This document shows, piece by piece, positions 45,351 to 56,526 of a DNA stretch of 64,000 bases. Every line of letters begins with the position of its first letter. The stretch's first letter is position 1. Under the pieces are notes generated by a model. That model saw only the letters and a program-made list of their open reading frames with translations. It was not told the origin of the DNA and did no database searches. Source of the stretch: Apricaphanius iberus (taxonomy: Eukaryota; Chordata; Actinopteri; Cyprinodontiformes; Aphaniidae); contig JAPXFQ010000839.1 of NCBI GenBank assembly GCA_028564705.1, forward strand, positions 248,001-312,000, written 5' to 3'. The position numbers and the translations under genes were made by a program.

Positions 45351-45470
45351 TCATTGATCGATATAAGTGTCCAGGTTTTAATATTTATTGCAGCTCTTCT
45401 CTCCGTTCTGTTCAAAGCAGACAACGTAGCGCTGCTGCTGTCATTCATCCATCCATCAATCTTCTTTTGC

Positions 45471-46362
45471 TTATCCGGGGTCAGGTCGCAGGGGCAGTAG
45501 CTTAAGCAGGGAGACCCAGACTTCCCTCTCCCCGGCCACTTGGGCCAGCTCCTCGGGAGGAGTACCGAGGCGTTCCCAGGCCAGCCGGGAAACATAGTCC
45601 CTCCAGCGGGTCCTGTGTCTTCCTCTGGGCCTCCTACCGGTGGGACGTGTCCGGAACACCTCACCAGGGAGACGTCCAGGAGGCATCCTGACCAGATGCC
45701 CGAGCCACCTCAACTGGCTCCTCTCGATGTGGAGGAGCAGCGGCTCTACTCTGAGCCACCTCCGGATGACCGTGCTTCTCACCCTATCTCTAAGGGAGAA
45801 CCGAGCCACCCTGCGGAGGAAACTCATTTCAGCCGCCTGTATCAGTGATCTCGTTCTTTCGGTCACCCAAAGTTCGTGACCATAGATGAGGGTAGGAACG
45901 TAGATCGACCGGTAAATTGATAGCTTTACCTTTCGGCTCAGCTTTCTCTTCACCATGACAGACCGGTACACCGCCCGCATAACTGCAGATGCCTTACCAA
46001 TCCTTCTATAGATTTCCCGCTCCATTTTTCCCTCATTCGTGAACAAGACCACGGATATGTAAACTTCTCCACTTGAGGAAGGCACCCTACCCTTTTCCGG
46101 CTCAAGACCATGGTCTCGGAATTGGAGGTGCTGATCCTCATCCCAGCCACTTCACACTTGGCTGCGAACCGCTCCAGCAAAAGCTGTAGATCACCTTCCG
46201 ATGAAGCCAACAGGACCACATCATCTGTGAAAAGCAGAGACCCAATCCTGGGGCCACCAAAATGGATTCCCTCAACACCTTGGCTGTGCCTAGAAAACCT
46301 GTCCATGAATGTTATGAACAGGATCGGTGACAAAGGGCAACTTTGGCGGAGTCCAACTCTAT
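45471..46362 (-). pseudogene. Rex3/RTE-type RT, palm to C-terminus
   Basis: The frame from 46333 reads S-P-I-L-F-I-T-F-M-D-R-F-S-R-H, then G-S-L-L-F-T-D-D-V-V-L-L-A-S with the catalytic Asp pair at about 46225, and A-A-K-C-E-V-A-G-M-R-I-S. A frame change near 46080 leads to S-S-S-G-E-V-Y, V-M-V-K-R-K-L-S-R-K-V-K-L-S-I-Y-R-S-I-Y-V-P-T-L-I-Y-G-H-E-L-W and the conserved C-terminus W-L-G-H-L-V-R-M-P-P-G-R-L-P, ending at 45471. Fish annotation pipelines often predict such frames as host genes; the motif set is that of a LINE. The hAT insertion falls inside the conserved L-S-P-I-L-F region. Confidence 0.85.
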
Positions 46363-46370
46363 CCAGAAAC

Positions 46371-47697
46371 TAGGGTTGCCAACCGTCCCTTAAAATACGG
46401 AATCGTCTCGTATTTGACTATTATATTTGCCATCCCGTTTTGAACTAATAAGGGACGCTATTAGTTCCGTATTTTCATAAATGTCTATCATGTGTCCGTC
46501 ATAGGCTTCATACTGCTTTATTCTAGCTATGTAGCCTATATAAACATAAAAATCCCCCTACATTCAGCAAAACTGTTCTAACGGCGGGATCAAACGGGAC
46601 CGCAAATTGTTTGTTGACGGCTCACGAGTGATGCGCGCTCAGGATTGGTCAGGTAGACACACACACACTGGCGCTTCCATGCAGCACCTTTAAAAATGTC
46701 CCAAAAACGCTTACAGAGATATAGGTGAGGAGAAGAGGCCCATCCTTGGCTGGAAAAGATCAGTATAGAAGAACACAAGGCAAACTGTAAACAATGCAGC
46801 CGCTGCAGAGCACACCAGGCACACAAGAATGTCTGTGAGGCTTATGCGACATTTAGGCTAAAATATTGAGAATAGATTGCATGTACTATGCTTTTTTTTC
46901 AAAGATGTCTAATCCATGTGCAATTTTATTTTTGTTGGATTAATTGTAAAGGATTTTGTTGTACAATCAATATAAATCAATCAATATAAATTACAACTTT
47001 AAGACCAAATCATAGTAACTAATTCATTGTTATGCTAATAAATAGATTAAAATTAAACATGTTTGGATAGGTTTCTGGCTGTTGAAATTTTCTATTTTAG
47101 AGAAATAGCCAATAAATTGTAAGTGAACGTTGCATTAAAATCTCTTAGTGTGGTTTGATTGTTGTTCAGACAAGCCATTCAAGTAAATTGCATAAAAATT
47201 AACTATTTGTCATCCCACTCCTAAATGTATATTTAAGTGAGCAGATAGTAGTGTAAAGGTGTTTAGGGTTCATCTGCAATATCCCCATACAGTCACGTTA
47301 GAAAGAAAATATTGAAAACACATTGTTGGAAGCTCATCAACCAGACCTGTTGTTCTCAGCATTGTCATTGCGTTAGATCACACTCGTATCTTGTTAAGTC
47401 ACGGGAAGGTAATTTTATTGTGTAGCACACTTTCAACACAAGCCAATTCAAGGCGGTTTACATGATTAAAATTAGAACACAGAAAAAACAGTATAATTCA
47501 CTTTGAAGATTAGCCTAATTTATAGAAATTATACATTAATGTGTTTATTGTCAATAAAGCATTTCAAACTTAACATATGACCATTCTGGATGATCCCTTC
47601 ACTAAAACCACCACACTTCCCTGAGTCAGTACGTCTCGGCCCGTGGTAACGAAGGCCCTTTGTACCTTATTTTAATTTATGAAAGTTGGCAACCCTA
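46371..47697 (+). mobile_element. hAT element with 8-bp target duplication
   Basis: A 1327-bp element with ends TAGGGTTGCCAAC (left) and GTTGGCAACCCTA (right, exact reverse complement). It is flanked by CCAGAAAC (46363-46370) and CCGGAAAC (47698-47705), an 8-bp duplication with one change. It sits inside the Rex3/RTE RT. A short transposase remnant is present near 46696; the remainder is A/T-rich. Confidence 0.9.
46696..46865 (+). pseudogene. hAT transposase N-terminal remnant
   Basis: ATG at 46696 opens M-S-Q-K-R-L-Q-R-Y-R and a stop. In the next frame the text continues E-E-A-H-P-W-L-E-K-I, H-K-A-N-C-K-Q-C-S-R-C. This is the start of a BED-like zinc-binding N-terminus (the K-A-N-C-K-L-C pattern) of fish hAT transposases. 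The expected His ligands and the catalytic RNase H-like core are absent, so the element could move only in trans. Confidence 0.5.
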
Positions 47698-47735
47698 CCG
47701 GAAACGAATCCGACTTACTGCAGGCAATACAAACT

Positions 47736-48047
47736 TTTTCAGTCCCGATACCAATACCTTGGAGTCGTGGGATCGAATCCCGCCTGGGTGTACCTTGCCA
47801 CATATATTTGAATTAATAAACTGTATAACTTCTGTTGCCTTTCTTGAAGAGACTAAAGGCACCAGACTTTACAAACTAAACATAACAGACAAAATAACAT
47901 AAATATAAAATTATCACAAAAATAAAATTTCAAGTGAAAAATTTATCTTTTTTGGTGAATTTGTAGCAGATTTTCCCCATTTTGAGTATCAGTTCATGGT
48001 ATCGGTTAAGTTTTACCAGTACATTAGGCAGTATCGGGACCAATATC
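47736..48047. repeat. Unassigned block replacing part of the RTE element
   Basis: Begins TTTTTCAGTCCCGATACCAA and ends CAGTATCGGGACCAATATCT, so TCCCGATAC occurs inverted near both edges, as in some hAT MITEs. GGGATCGAATCCCGCC near 47768 resembles a tRNA T-arm. The flanking RTE sequence lacks the stretch normally found here, so a deletion accompanied the insertion. Confidence 0.35.
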
Positions 48048-48490
48048 TTACCAGGGAGGCTCAGTATTGTGACCCCCTGTAGTTGGAACTTACCCTGTGG
48101 TTCCCCTTTTAAAGAGGGGGACCACCACCCCGGTCTGCCAATCCAAGGGAACTGTCCCCGATGTCCACGCAATATTGCGTGTTAACCAACACAGCCCTAC
48201 AACATCCAGAGCCTTGAGGAACTCCGGGCGAATCTCATCCACCCCCGGAGCCCTGCCACCAAGGAGCTTTTAACAACCTCAGTGACCTCAGCACGAGAGA
48301 TTGGGGAGCCCCTCCCAAAATCCCCAGACCCTGCTTCCAAACAGGAAGGCGTGTCGGTGGGATTGAAGAGGTCTTCGAAGTGTTCTACCCACCAACCCAA
48401 GATGTCTAGTGTTGAAGTCAGTAGCACACCACCCCCACTGTAAACGGTGTTGGTGGTAGAACCAACGTGACGCCGGATCAACGAGATATC

Positions 48491-49326
48491 AAAGCATAGG
48501 TGTATGATTGTGACAATTGTGGAGGAGTGCACATAGCTGGCTCATGAATTATTTTGATAAATGAAGCCCTGCAGGCTTATGGACTCAAAAACTATGAAAG
48601 GGCTGAAAAAAGTGAGAGTTTATGTATTAAATGGAAAATGTTATCAATTACTTATATTGATATCTGTAACATTAACGGTAGTAATAATGATTTTTTTTCC
48701 TTAGCATGTCATGTGTTTGCTGTAACATTGTTTTTTTTATAATTAGTTTATAAATGTTGAATACATTTCTGCTCTGGATTTCTGCTCCGCCTGTAAACTC
48801 TATATAGACTTCCTCTGCCGGGCTGAACAGGCAGCCTGTTGACAACTGAGTAGGCTACTGCTGCCACCTAGTGACTGGAGGCTAGATCACCGTTCAAGTA
48901 CGAATGAAAGCCTCGGCTACCGGGAGGTACAAGGGGGTGGGGGTGGGGGTGGGGGGTGCTTGGGTGGCCCCACTATTGAGAAGCACTGGGTACAGTCTCA
49001 AGCCCTGTGCCAATACTCACACTACAGCCTACCGTCCTCTACGAACTGCACTTCACAGAAGAGAGCACAAGGGTTCAAGTGCGTAGTAAACAAATGTGCA
49101 AGTGATATCAGTATTGGGACAGCGAGGATTACCCCTCCTTTCCACCGGACGCGTCAGCAGAATGTTACAGCAGCAGCACGTCATACACTGTTTGCCACCG
49201 CTTTAATCAATATAATCCTTTCCACCGGAGGCGAAAGCAGCACGAGCTTGTCCCATCATGGGAGCGTCATGTCGCAGGACTTTTCTAAATACGCGGCAGT
49301 CCTATTTTCTACGCCTGTGAAACGTG
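48491..49326. other. Unassigned DNA with a G-rich tract
   Basis: No gene recognised. At 48933-48957 the plus strand reads five-G runs separated by T (GGGGGTGGGGGTGGGGG), able in principle to form a G-quadruplex. CCTTTCCACCGGA is repeated at 49138 and 49211. The frame at 48960-49346 has no domain. Confidence 0.4.
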
Positions 49327-49329
49327 TAA

Positions 49330-50114
49330 CGCTGTGTCCACACTGAACGCGATAGGAGCAACTATAAAGCGCTACACACGCCTAGCTGTTCGTGTGCACA
49401 CAACGTGACCTGCTCGCCCAGTTTGTGCCGTGAAGGTCCAAGCTTCGCCTGCTGAAACACCAACTACATTTCTGAGCAGCTGTCCATCTGTCTGCGGTTC
49501 GTAAAAGTTTATAATATTTTAGCAGCGTGGGACGTGGTTTGGGAGCTGCTACCAGGAAACCAGGTGAGGAGGCTGTTTCAAGGCTCACTTCTAGGCAGAG
49601 AGGTGCTTTTACAGCAACAACTGCTCTTTTAAGAGCCACCCACAAACCTCTTAAGAACATTCCTGTCTAAATAGTTAATTTTTTTATTTCTGTCTCTGTA
49701 TAGCAAATTGCTTGTGTCATGTAGCTCGGGGTGATTAGCCACGATGTTTATCAGTATTTCCTCCATGTCCTGCTGAGGCTGTGACTACATGACAGTCAGA
49801 GAAACACTGAAACTCTGTCCCCTGATTGGTTGTTGCGGCGCGATTTGACGCTGGAGTTCAGATTTTTCCAACTGGAGCGATAGACGCCATGAGCGCAAAT
49901 GCACAAAATGCACCACATAAAGCGCAGCGCGAATTTTCCATCGCATCTGTAGCGCCAATTGTTCGCGCAAATCAGGCAGAAAAGCTTTTTCGCGACTCAA
50001 ATCTGCTTCTGAAGTGTCGCGGGACACCAAATGGCTTCATCGCGCTCCTCCACTGACTTTACATGTAAACCTGAAGCTCTAGTTGCTCCTATCGCGGTTG
50101 GTCTGGACAGACTG
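49330..50114 (-). mobile_element. PIF/Harbinger-type MITE, family C, copy 2
   Basis: A 785-bp reverse copy of 12037-13077. The ends are CGCTGTGTCCACACTGAACG at left and, read inward from the right, CAGTCTGTCCAGACCAACCG. TAA lies on both sides (49327-49329, 50115-50117). Internal frames at 49382-49660 and 49826-50056 mirror those of copy 1 but carry no recognisable domain. Confidence 0.85.
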
Positions 50115-50631
50115 TAAATTTCGACATTTTGGATAGGGGAATACAGGAAGTCAGATGGCTCGGCATCCGGAAAATTTAAAAATTAAACAAAGGTGCTTCT
50201 TTCCGGTAGCTTTACTTTACTACCTGTGCGGCCCCCTGAGAAGTCAGTAGGGTCCACACTATTACAGATCGCCACTAACATTATTCTTTTGCACTTCGAG
50301 GGATTTTGTATATTCCAGACCTGCCAACATGTACGCATTTTGACCATTAAGTACGCTTGTACGGTTCGCTGCTCTCTTTGTACGCATTTTGTTGCACCTT
50401 GCATTTCGCCGGTATCAGTTTCTAAACTTTCAATGAAATCGATAACGTTGATTCTGCCACTGACTGAGCCACAGCGTGTAAGTGGAGTGAAAAGCTTTTG
50501 GCCAATCAGAGTGCTGGATTTTAACCCTCCACCCTCCTGCCCGTCGTATCCAAATGCTTCGCGCGTTCAATTCAATTCAGCCCCTAAAGGAAGCAAGCCA
50601 GGCTGGCCCGACAACTTGCCAGCTGCGTGCT

Positions 50632-50789
50632 ATGGCTGAACCGCCAAATAAACAGCATCGGAAACCACAGCAGTTTCTCGAAACCTATCGGGTGAGATGG
50701 TCTTATCTCCAGAGGTCGAGACTGCCCAATCATGCTTTCTGCACCGTGTGTAAGACCGACGTGGACATCAGTCACCAAGGAGCAACAGG
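50632..50789 (+). pseudogene. hAT transposase, first exon-like piece
   Basis: ATG at 50632 reads M-A-E-P-P-N-K-Q-H-R-K-P-Q-Q-F, then L-P-N-H-A-F-C-T-V-C-K-T-D-V-D-I-S-H-Q-G-A. It has a C-x-x-C followed by S-H-x-G, the zinc-binding start of a BED-like domain in hAT proteins. The segment ends at ACAG followed by GTAACG (about 50790), a good splice donor. A later piece at 51832-51891 (M-P-P-K-R-K-S-N-Q-Q-T-L-E-G-F-L-K-N-K-S) also ends at a donor-like GGTCAGTTT. The catalytic domain was not found in the element, so it is treated as a pseudogene or deletion derivative. Confidence 0.5.
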
Positions 50790-51750
50790 TAACGAACTCA
50801 GTACCACACACAAACACGCCCCAACCTCCTGAAACATATTAAAATTAAAAGGATAAGAAAAAAATGGTGTCCAGCTAGCTAAATCCAAATATCATTCGTT
50901 CTTTCCATTTTCACAGGGCTTTCCACAAGCGCCGGCTGTCTGCTATATAGCCGACTACTAAATGAAGTCCAGCCGGATACTAATTTATGACCAGGATGTG
51001 ATTCCGCGCAATGCTGTGCACGACGTTAGCATCCCCATCGTATTTTCCCTTTCATACTTCAGCAGGATTCTCGCTGTGACACGGCTCTATTTTCCGCTTT
51101 CAAACTCTGATGCTCCGCCCGGTCCTTTAATATACTTTTGGCCGGTCGCACTGAACTGATATCCTTCCGCCCGCTTAAGTTGTACCCAGTGTGATCATTG
51201 GGCTCTTGACTCAGGTCTAGCTAAATGGACGATGCGGAAAGGCTATAAAGTCCACAGTGGCGTTGTCGGAGCCGTCATAGACGAGAAGCAGAGCGTCATT
51301 TTGGTAAGTCAGTCCTCCCTTCAAGCGTTCAATTAGTGGAAAAAAACAGATTCGTAAGAGTGTATTTTCGTTTGTTTTATAAGGGAGAATTATTTGCTGT
51401 TTATTTGTGTAGCCACCACTGCACTGTGAATGTGTCATGAATTGAAAATAAGATATTTACAACCACAGAAAGCCCGTTGATGCCATACTATGCCGGCTTG
51501 TATTGCCTATTTTTTATTTTTAGCTGTGCAAATCAGTTTTTATTCCTACTTTATATGTTGTATAATGATGATAATAATTTAGTGATAATAGTAGTAGTAA
51601 AGTAATATTATATTTGAGCAAATGTCTGAGAAAATCATATAGCCTGCTTATTATTCAATTCAATTCAAAGATACTTTATTGATCCGGTCACTGAAGGGCC
51701 TGAGGCCGCCAGAGCAGCGCTCCCAGTCACATAATAGTAGTAGTTGTTGT

Positions 51751-51778
51751 AGTAATAATAATAATAATAATAATAAGT
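51751..51778. repeat. (ATA)n microsatellite
   Basis: About nine AAT/ATA units, after a TAG/TTG-rich lead-in. Confidence 0.9.
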
Positions 51779-52519
51779 ATTAGTAATCTTCTCCTGTTTA
51801 TGGTTTCTTCCTGCCCAGAGGTGTGAGAAAGATGCCACCAAAAAGAAAATCCAATCAGCAGACTCTGGAAGGCTTCTTAAAGAATAAAAGTGGTCAGTTT
51901 AAGTGCTTCAGAGTAGTATTAAGATTCTGTATTCATCCTAAAAGGGACATTGTTCAAATCAAAACATTTTCAGATTTTTTTTATTTTAATGGTTGCATTT
52001 TGATGTACACCTACAAGTGTTATATTGTTGCTGCTGCAATATTTTGAGTTGGGCATGGACTCTGATCCTGAATGGGAAGATAGTGACAACAGGGAAGTTG
52101 ATTAAATAGCAGAATGGAGAAATGAAACCATTAAGTTTATAATTTATGTTGGAAACGACTTTTACTTAAGAGTATTTTTATTTTATTTGTATACATATTC
52201 TGGTGTTTACGAATAAGTTAATAAATACACATGAATATTGTGCTGTTACTTACATCTACACTATATGGTCAGTCCCCCCCTTAAGCTGGCTACTTTCATA
52301 TTATTGCTGGCTAGTCTGTGTCTATGTGGAAAGCCCTGTTTTCCATTGTCGAAAATCAAAAAATGAAAAAGTGACAGATTCTTTTGTTTTTTAATCTAAC
52401 ACAAAAAAAGAAATATTGCCTGGTTTTTCATATTTCAATTTTAGACTCGGATCAAATATAAAAAATGGAAAAACGGGCCACAGGGTTCAGGAGCGGACCG
52501 TGGTCCGTGTACGTTTAGG

Positions 52520-52693
52520 CAGTTTTAAACAAAGTTGAAAAAACAAGATAACAGCTCGGTATTTTTTTTTCCGCTTCGGTTGGAGGAAACAAAAACATAA
52601 TACCGAGCTGTTATCTCGTCTTTTCGACTTGGTTTAAAACGAAAAAAAGAACAGCCAAACCCGACTGAACCGACCGGTCCGTCGGGTTTGGCT
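52520..52693. repeat. Foldback element with two hairpins inside the hAT relic
   Basis: Arm 52520-52563 (ends GATAACAGCTCGGTATT) pairs with 52599-52642 (starts AATACCGAGCTGTTATC): 17 bp perfectly, then imperfectly through TTTTAAAC. Immediately right, AGCCAAACCCGAC (52653-52665) pairs perfectly with GTCGGGTTTGGCT (52681-52693) over a 15-base loop. Confidence 0.7.
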
Positions 52694-52965
52694 GTATAAT
52701 ACGAGAATATTATGTGTATATGTAATGAATTATGTTAGGTACAGGGCTTAAAGTGTCCGGGCACTGTGCCTGAATTCAGGCGTGGGCAATGGCGTTTAAG
52801 AATAGAAAATAGGCTTCAGAAATGTGTTTTATATGGAATTTTCCTTACTTTACCCTGTAGGTATCTCACAGGGTTCTTACTATTAGGCGGTCAATGGTAG
52901 AGCATATAGGGGGAAGGGGGGGTGTACTCATAAAATTGATTCAAGGTTGGCAGGTCTGATGTTCC

Positions 52966-55450
52966 CTGACATAACATAAATTTATTGCCGAATGTAAAAC
53001 GGACAGAACATAAAAGACAGACCTTTTGGAGCCATGTTGTAGTCTTTTTTTTCCCTTCGGCTTGTTGTTGCGTTTACTGACAAAACCACGCGTGATTTTG
53101 CCGAGCTCACATGATTTCGGGCACTCTTGGTGAAAGCTGCTTCCCTGCTGCTACGTGCTGCTGTGGATTTATCAATTAAAAGTAATTAATTAATTGATAA
53201 TTGTTATGATCTATCTGGTGATGCTAAGAATATTAACCAATAATTGTAAATTATTATTTTGATTCTCCCTTCAGATTATTAACGAGGCACCATCCAATCT
53301 TTTTATTCTAAAAAATGGCAAAAACATATATATTATTAATAAGGGGATTATTAATCAATAATCTCACTTATGATTAATTTTTTAAGGATTACACCAGACA
53401 GATCCTATCTGAAGGAAATGAATTCTTGCAGTAATTCACACACACACTCAGAATAAAAGAAACCAGAGATTTGAATCAATTTAACCAATTTATTCTAAAA
53501 ACACAACTAAAATAAAACGCTACTTATATCAAACGGTTCTGTTAAGGCTACCGGTGCCTGAACAATATGGCGACCAGCGGCGACGGCCCTTACGGCCGTC
53601 AGGGGGCACCTCCTACCGACGTCGTACCCAGCCCCTCGCGTGTACGCGAGGTGGCGGTGTATGACGCAAACGCACAGCTCGTTTGATAAGGACAGGGGGG
53701 ATGTTTTATGACACCGTTTTATGACTTATTGTTTAACTTGGAGCAAGAGGCCTGCGGTTCCTTCCTAACAAAGAAACCTCATGGCTCTTATCAGTGGATT
53801 AGCTTCTGCTAATACAGGCTCTGGTTGGAAAATGGAAGAAAATGGGTTTCAAAATGTTCTTTGCGTGCTGCGCGTCCCTGGCAGGCACTCCGAGGATGCT
53901 GTTGCCTGTGACAACAACACTTCACTGTAAACTACCGGAGAAGAACCAAAACTCCTACAGACTAAAAATTCTGCTCACTAATAAAAGACAAAAACATACA
54001 GGAAACACACAATCGAAATACAAAAACTCACAAATTTACCCGTAAGCAAAAACACGGCACGGAGGAATCTCAGAGCGCTCGAGGTAGATGCAGCTCTTCA
54101 CATCATTGATTATGCATGCATATAATTATAAAGAAAAACTTCCTAATTTATCCACCCAGGTCGAAGGTAAATTTAAACAGTCTTACTTTAAAGAGGAAGC
54201 TTCCAGGTGTGGAAGAAAAAGTCGGGAAGCGATATTCTTGGCTCGTCAGCCGCGCAGAGAAAAAAAATAAAAAGAGAGGAGTTTAGCGCATCAAAAAAAA
54301 GAGGATAGTTTTGGGACAGCCAAACTATTGGGAAAATTTGGTTGCAGGGAGCAAGGACAAAATCCAGAACATGTGTTAGGAAAAGGAGTCTCTTCTTAGA
54401 GTTCGGAGAACTGCCGACACCATCAGGCGAGTTTGGAAGAGGAAGAGGGGATGGCAATTCTTGAGATTTAAACCAACCGGGTCGGCACCTTTCGTCCCTC
54501 CCATCGATGCAGTCTCCATTCACACCGCAGAGAACTGCAGTCAGTTTGATGGATTGGCGCTTCTGACCAACCAGCGCGACAGATTCTTCCAGCGCTCGGC
54601 TGGGGAGGGAGAAGAGAAGTGCCCACGGCTCTGCCGTGGGCCCATTTGGAATGCTGGCGTCATATTTCTAGGCCATTTGATTAATATTTATGCCATGTAT
54701 CAGACCCCAACATCCCCCGTGGAAAGAGCCAAGTAGCAGAATACGCAAGTAAAACGTGCTACTCCTGTAACATGCTGCTGACACGTCCAGTGGAAAACAT
54801 AGGTAATCGATCTATGCCATGGAGTCATATCTCCATGACTGCCAAAGTGGTGTTTACGGTTACACTTTGTGTCATTTTGCTGCTTGATATCTGAGCTTGA
54901 TAAATACAAAATTGTATCCATAGTATAAAGTCGAATTCATGCTTTAGTGGCATGACAATTATCATGTTAAAGCATTCTTTTATTAAAACAATATACATAC
55001 AAAAATAAAGAGCCAACTTTAAACTGAAAGTGCATTAAGATGTAGGGATTTATCCACACATCTGGCATCCAAACATGAACTATTATTAACTTTATTATTT
55101 AATTATTAGCTTATCATAGCCTATTATTCTGTTCCACGCTTCATCACAATAAGCACTGAAGGTATAAACAGGTGTTGAAAGTCGCATCTTTATTCAATTA
55201 ATAACAGTTGAAAGACAAAGGATTACATGTTTTGTTTCTCAAATGGCAGACATTAAAAATCCCCATATAACATAAGGATCGCAAATTTATACATATCCGT
55301 CCCAGAAGAATATGCGCAACAATAAAATGAGTTACCTTTGCAACCTTTGTTGTTTTGCTTTCGTTCTGTGCAGAGAACCTTCAACTTAATTTACAGATCA
55401 GAGTCCTGCAATAGAACAGGTTCTTGCAGCTAATCTGCTGTTTCAGGTGG
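52966..55450. other. Unassigned DNA with GC-rich hairpins
   Basis: No gene recognised. A GC-rich island (53560-53690) holds GACGGCC...GGCCGTC (stem 7) and CCTCGCGT...ACGCGAGG (stem 8), and GCCCACGGC...GCCGTGGGC (stem 9) lies at about 54622. The minus strand of 53200-53560 has an AATAAA and a texture compatible with an LTR, but no matching second LTR, primer-binding site or coding frame was identified. Confidence 0.3.
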
Positions 55451-55458
55451 ACAAATCA

Positions 55459-55528
55459 AATCTCTCTGGGAGCGCTGAATGCTGAGATAGCGGGAATAAT
55501 CTGCATTCAGCGCAAAATGGGAGAGATT
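55459..55528. repeat. 70-nt imperfect hairpin
   Basis: AATCTCTC (55459-55466) pairs with GAGAGATT (55521-55528), and GCGCTGAATGC (55472-55482) pairs perfectly with GCATTCAGCGC (55503-55513). A small asymmetric internal loop lies between the two stems and the terminal loop is 20 nt. The size and shape are those of a microRNA precursor or a very small foldback element. Confidence 0.55.
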
Positions 55529-56319
55529 TTCAGGCTCTCTCCACACAGTGGAAAGTGGGAGTCAACCAAAAATATTAATATTTTTCACCCATTCACAGTA
55601 AAAACAAACTTCCGCCAAACCCATGACATTTAAATTATGTATTTTCCCATTTTTAAATGGTTCCTGCAACATTGCAGAACGTTTTTGGAGCAGAAAGGAG
55701 TCTGTAAAAATCTTGAAAGTAGCATCTGCGCAGAAAGAAAACATGACGGTGTTCGTGGTGGTAGAGAGGAGTACTTACTGTTGAAATACTGTACACATAT
55801 TTGTTTATCTACTCTTCACATTTAATAAATATATTTTCTCTTTCTGTTTCCCAGTGAATTAGACAGGAGGGAAGCTCTCTATATTATCTCTATAATCCAT
55901 AATGATCCGCAGTACTTTATCTAGAAAAATTGCCTTTAGTTTCGTAAAAAGTAGGTCAGACGCTGAAACGATCACTTTACGGTGGAGACTATCTCGTCAT
56001 AAAAAGTGGCCTGTCCTGCATTCTGACCATGATTCTGACCCTCGCCAGTCCCTGCCTGCAATTTTCACATCTTTTCACAACCGTGATGACCGTTTAACTG
56101 CTTGTTACGATAATTTGTCTGCGCTGTTTCACCTGGATTCCTGACTTTCCTTGTGAGGTTGTTTTTTCAAGTAGTGGCTGATTTTCCCAGGTCATATCTG
56201 TAATGCTAAAAGCCAATAACGTTACTCTGAGACAGGATGTTTAAAAAAAAAAAATGAGATGCTTGGATGCATACGGAGCCTGGCAGGGGTCAAGTGCAGA
56301 AATAATTTTTGAGACGCAA
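55529..56319. other. Unassigned DNA
   Basis: An 80-codon frame at 55902-56144 (starts M-I-R-S-T-L-S-R-K) has mixed composition but no recognised domain, no good start context and no splice signals. Nothing else is seen. Confidence 0.35.
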
Positions 56320-56454
56320 GAATCCGTTTCCTCGGTTTACTAAACCGTGCGCACGGATTACGAATCCGTACCCTCGGTTTATCAAACTATGGCTGTCTTG
56401 GGGAGGTGTCCTGTCCGCTTGATAATATTCCCTGGTTGTCGTTAGAAAGTAAAG

Positions 56455-56526
56455 TGCTACCTTGGCAGAGTGGTTAACATACAGGACTGGCTCCTGCACA
56501 TTGTGGTTCGAGTCCCGGTCAAGTCA
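56455..56526 (+). other. tRNA-like module 1
   Basis: CCTTGGCAGAGTGGTTAACA contains an A-box-like TGGCAGAGTGG, and GGTTCGAGTCC is a perfect B-box. Between them CAGG-ACTGGCT-CCTG forms a 4-bp anticodon-like stem with a 7-base loop whose central triplet is TGG. The acceptor and T stems do not pair well, so it is probably not a working tRNA but could retain a pol III promoter. Confidence 0.45.

Larger units (their letters stand above)
45444..48490 (-). mobile_element. Rex3/RTE-type LINE, split by a hAT element
   Basis: Read on the minus strand from about 48490: RT-region sequence (48048-48490), an anomalous 310-bp block (47736-48047), RT sequence (47698-47735), a hAT element (46371-47697), the RT palm and C-terminus (45471-46362), and the 3' end with GACCCCGGATAAG and GGATGGATG-type repeats at 45444-45490. 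The endonuclease half is missing. Confidence 0.8.
50317..52957 (+). mobile_element. 2.6-kb hAT element relic
   Basis: Ends AGACCTGCCAAC at left and, read inward from the right, AGACCTGCCAACC. Flanks TATATTCC (50309-50316) and GATGTTCC (52958-52965) agree at six of eight positions, a plausible decayed hAT duplication. It contains two exon-like pieces of a transposase, an ATA microsatellite and a foldback insertion at 52520-52693. Confidence 0.65.

Noticed and set aside
45540..45879. Plus-strand frames of 79-102 codons rich in Pro, Arg and Ser
   Set aside because: Antisense shadows of the Rex3/RTE reverse transcriptase on the minus strand.
48933..48957. G-quadruplex promoter element
   Set aside because: A single G-run without an adjacent gene; recorded only as a G-rich tract.
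53200..53560. A retroviral or LTR-retrotransposon LTR on the minus strand
   Set aside because: Only texture and an AATAAA support it; no second LTR, primer-binding site or coding region was found.
55902..56144. An 80-codon frame with ordinary amino-acid composition
   Set aside because: No similarity recognised, no start context or splice sites; cannot be supported as a gene from sequence alone.
56455..56526. A functional tRNA-Pro gene
   Set aside because: B-box and anticodon-like arm are present but acceptor and T stems do not pair, and a related inverted partner exists inside the same repeat element.
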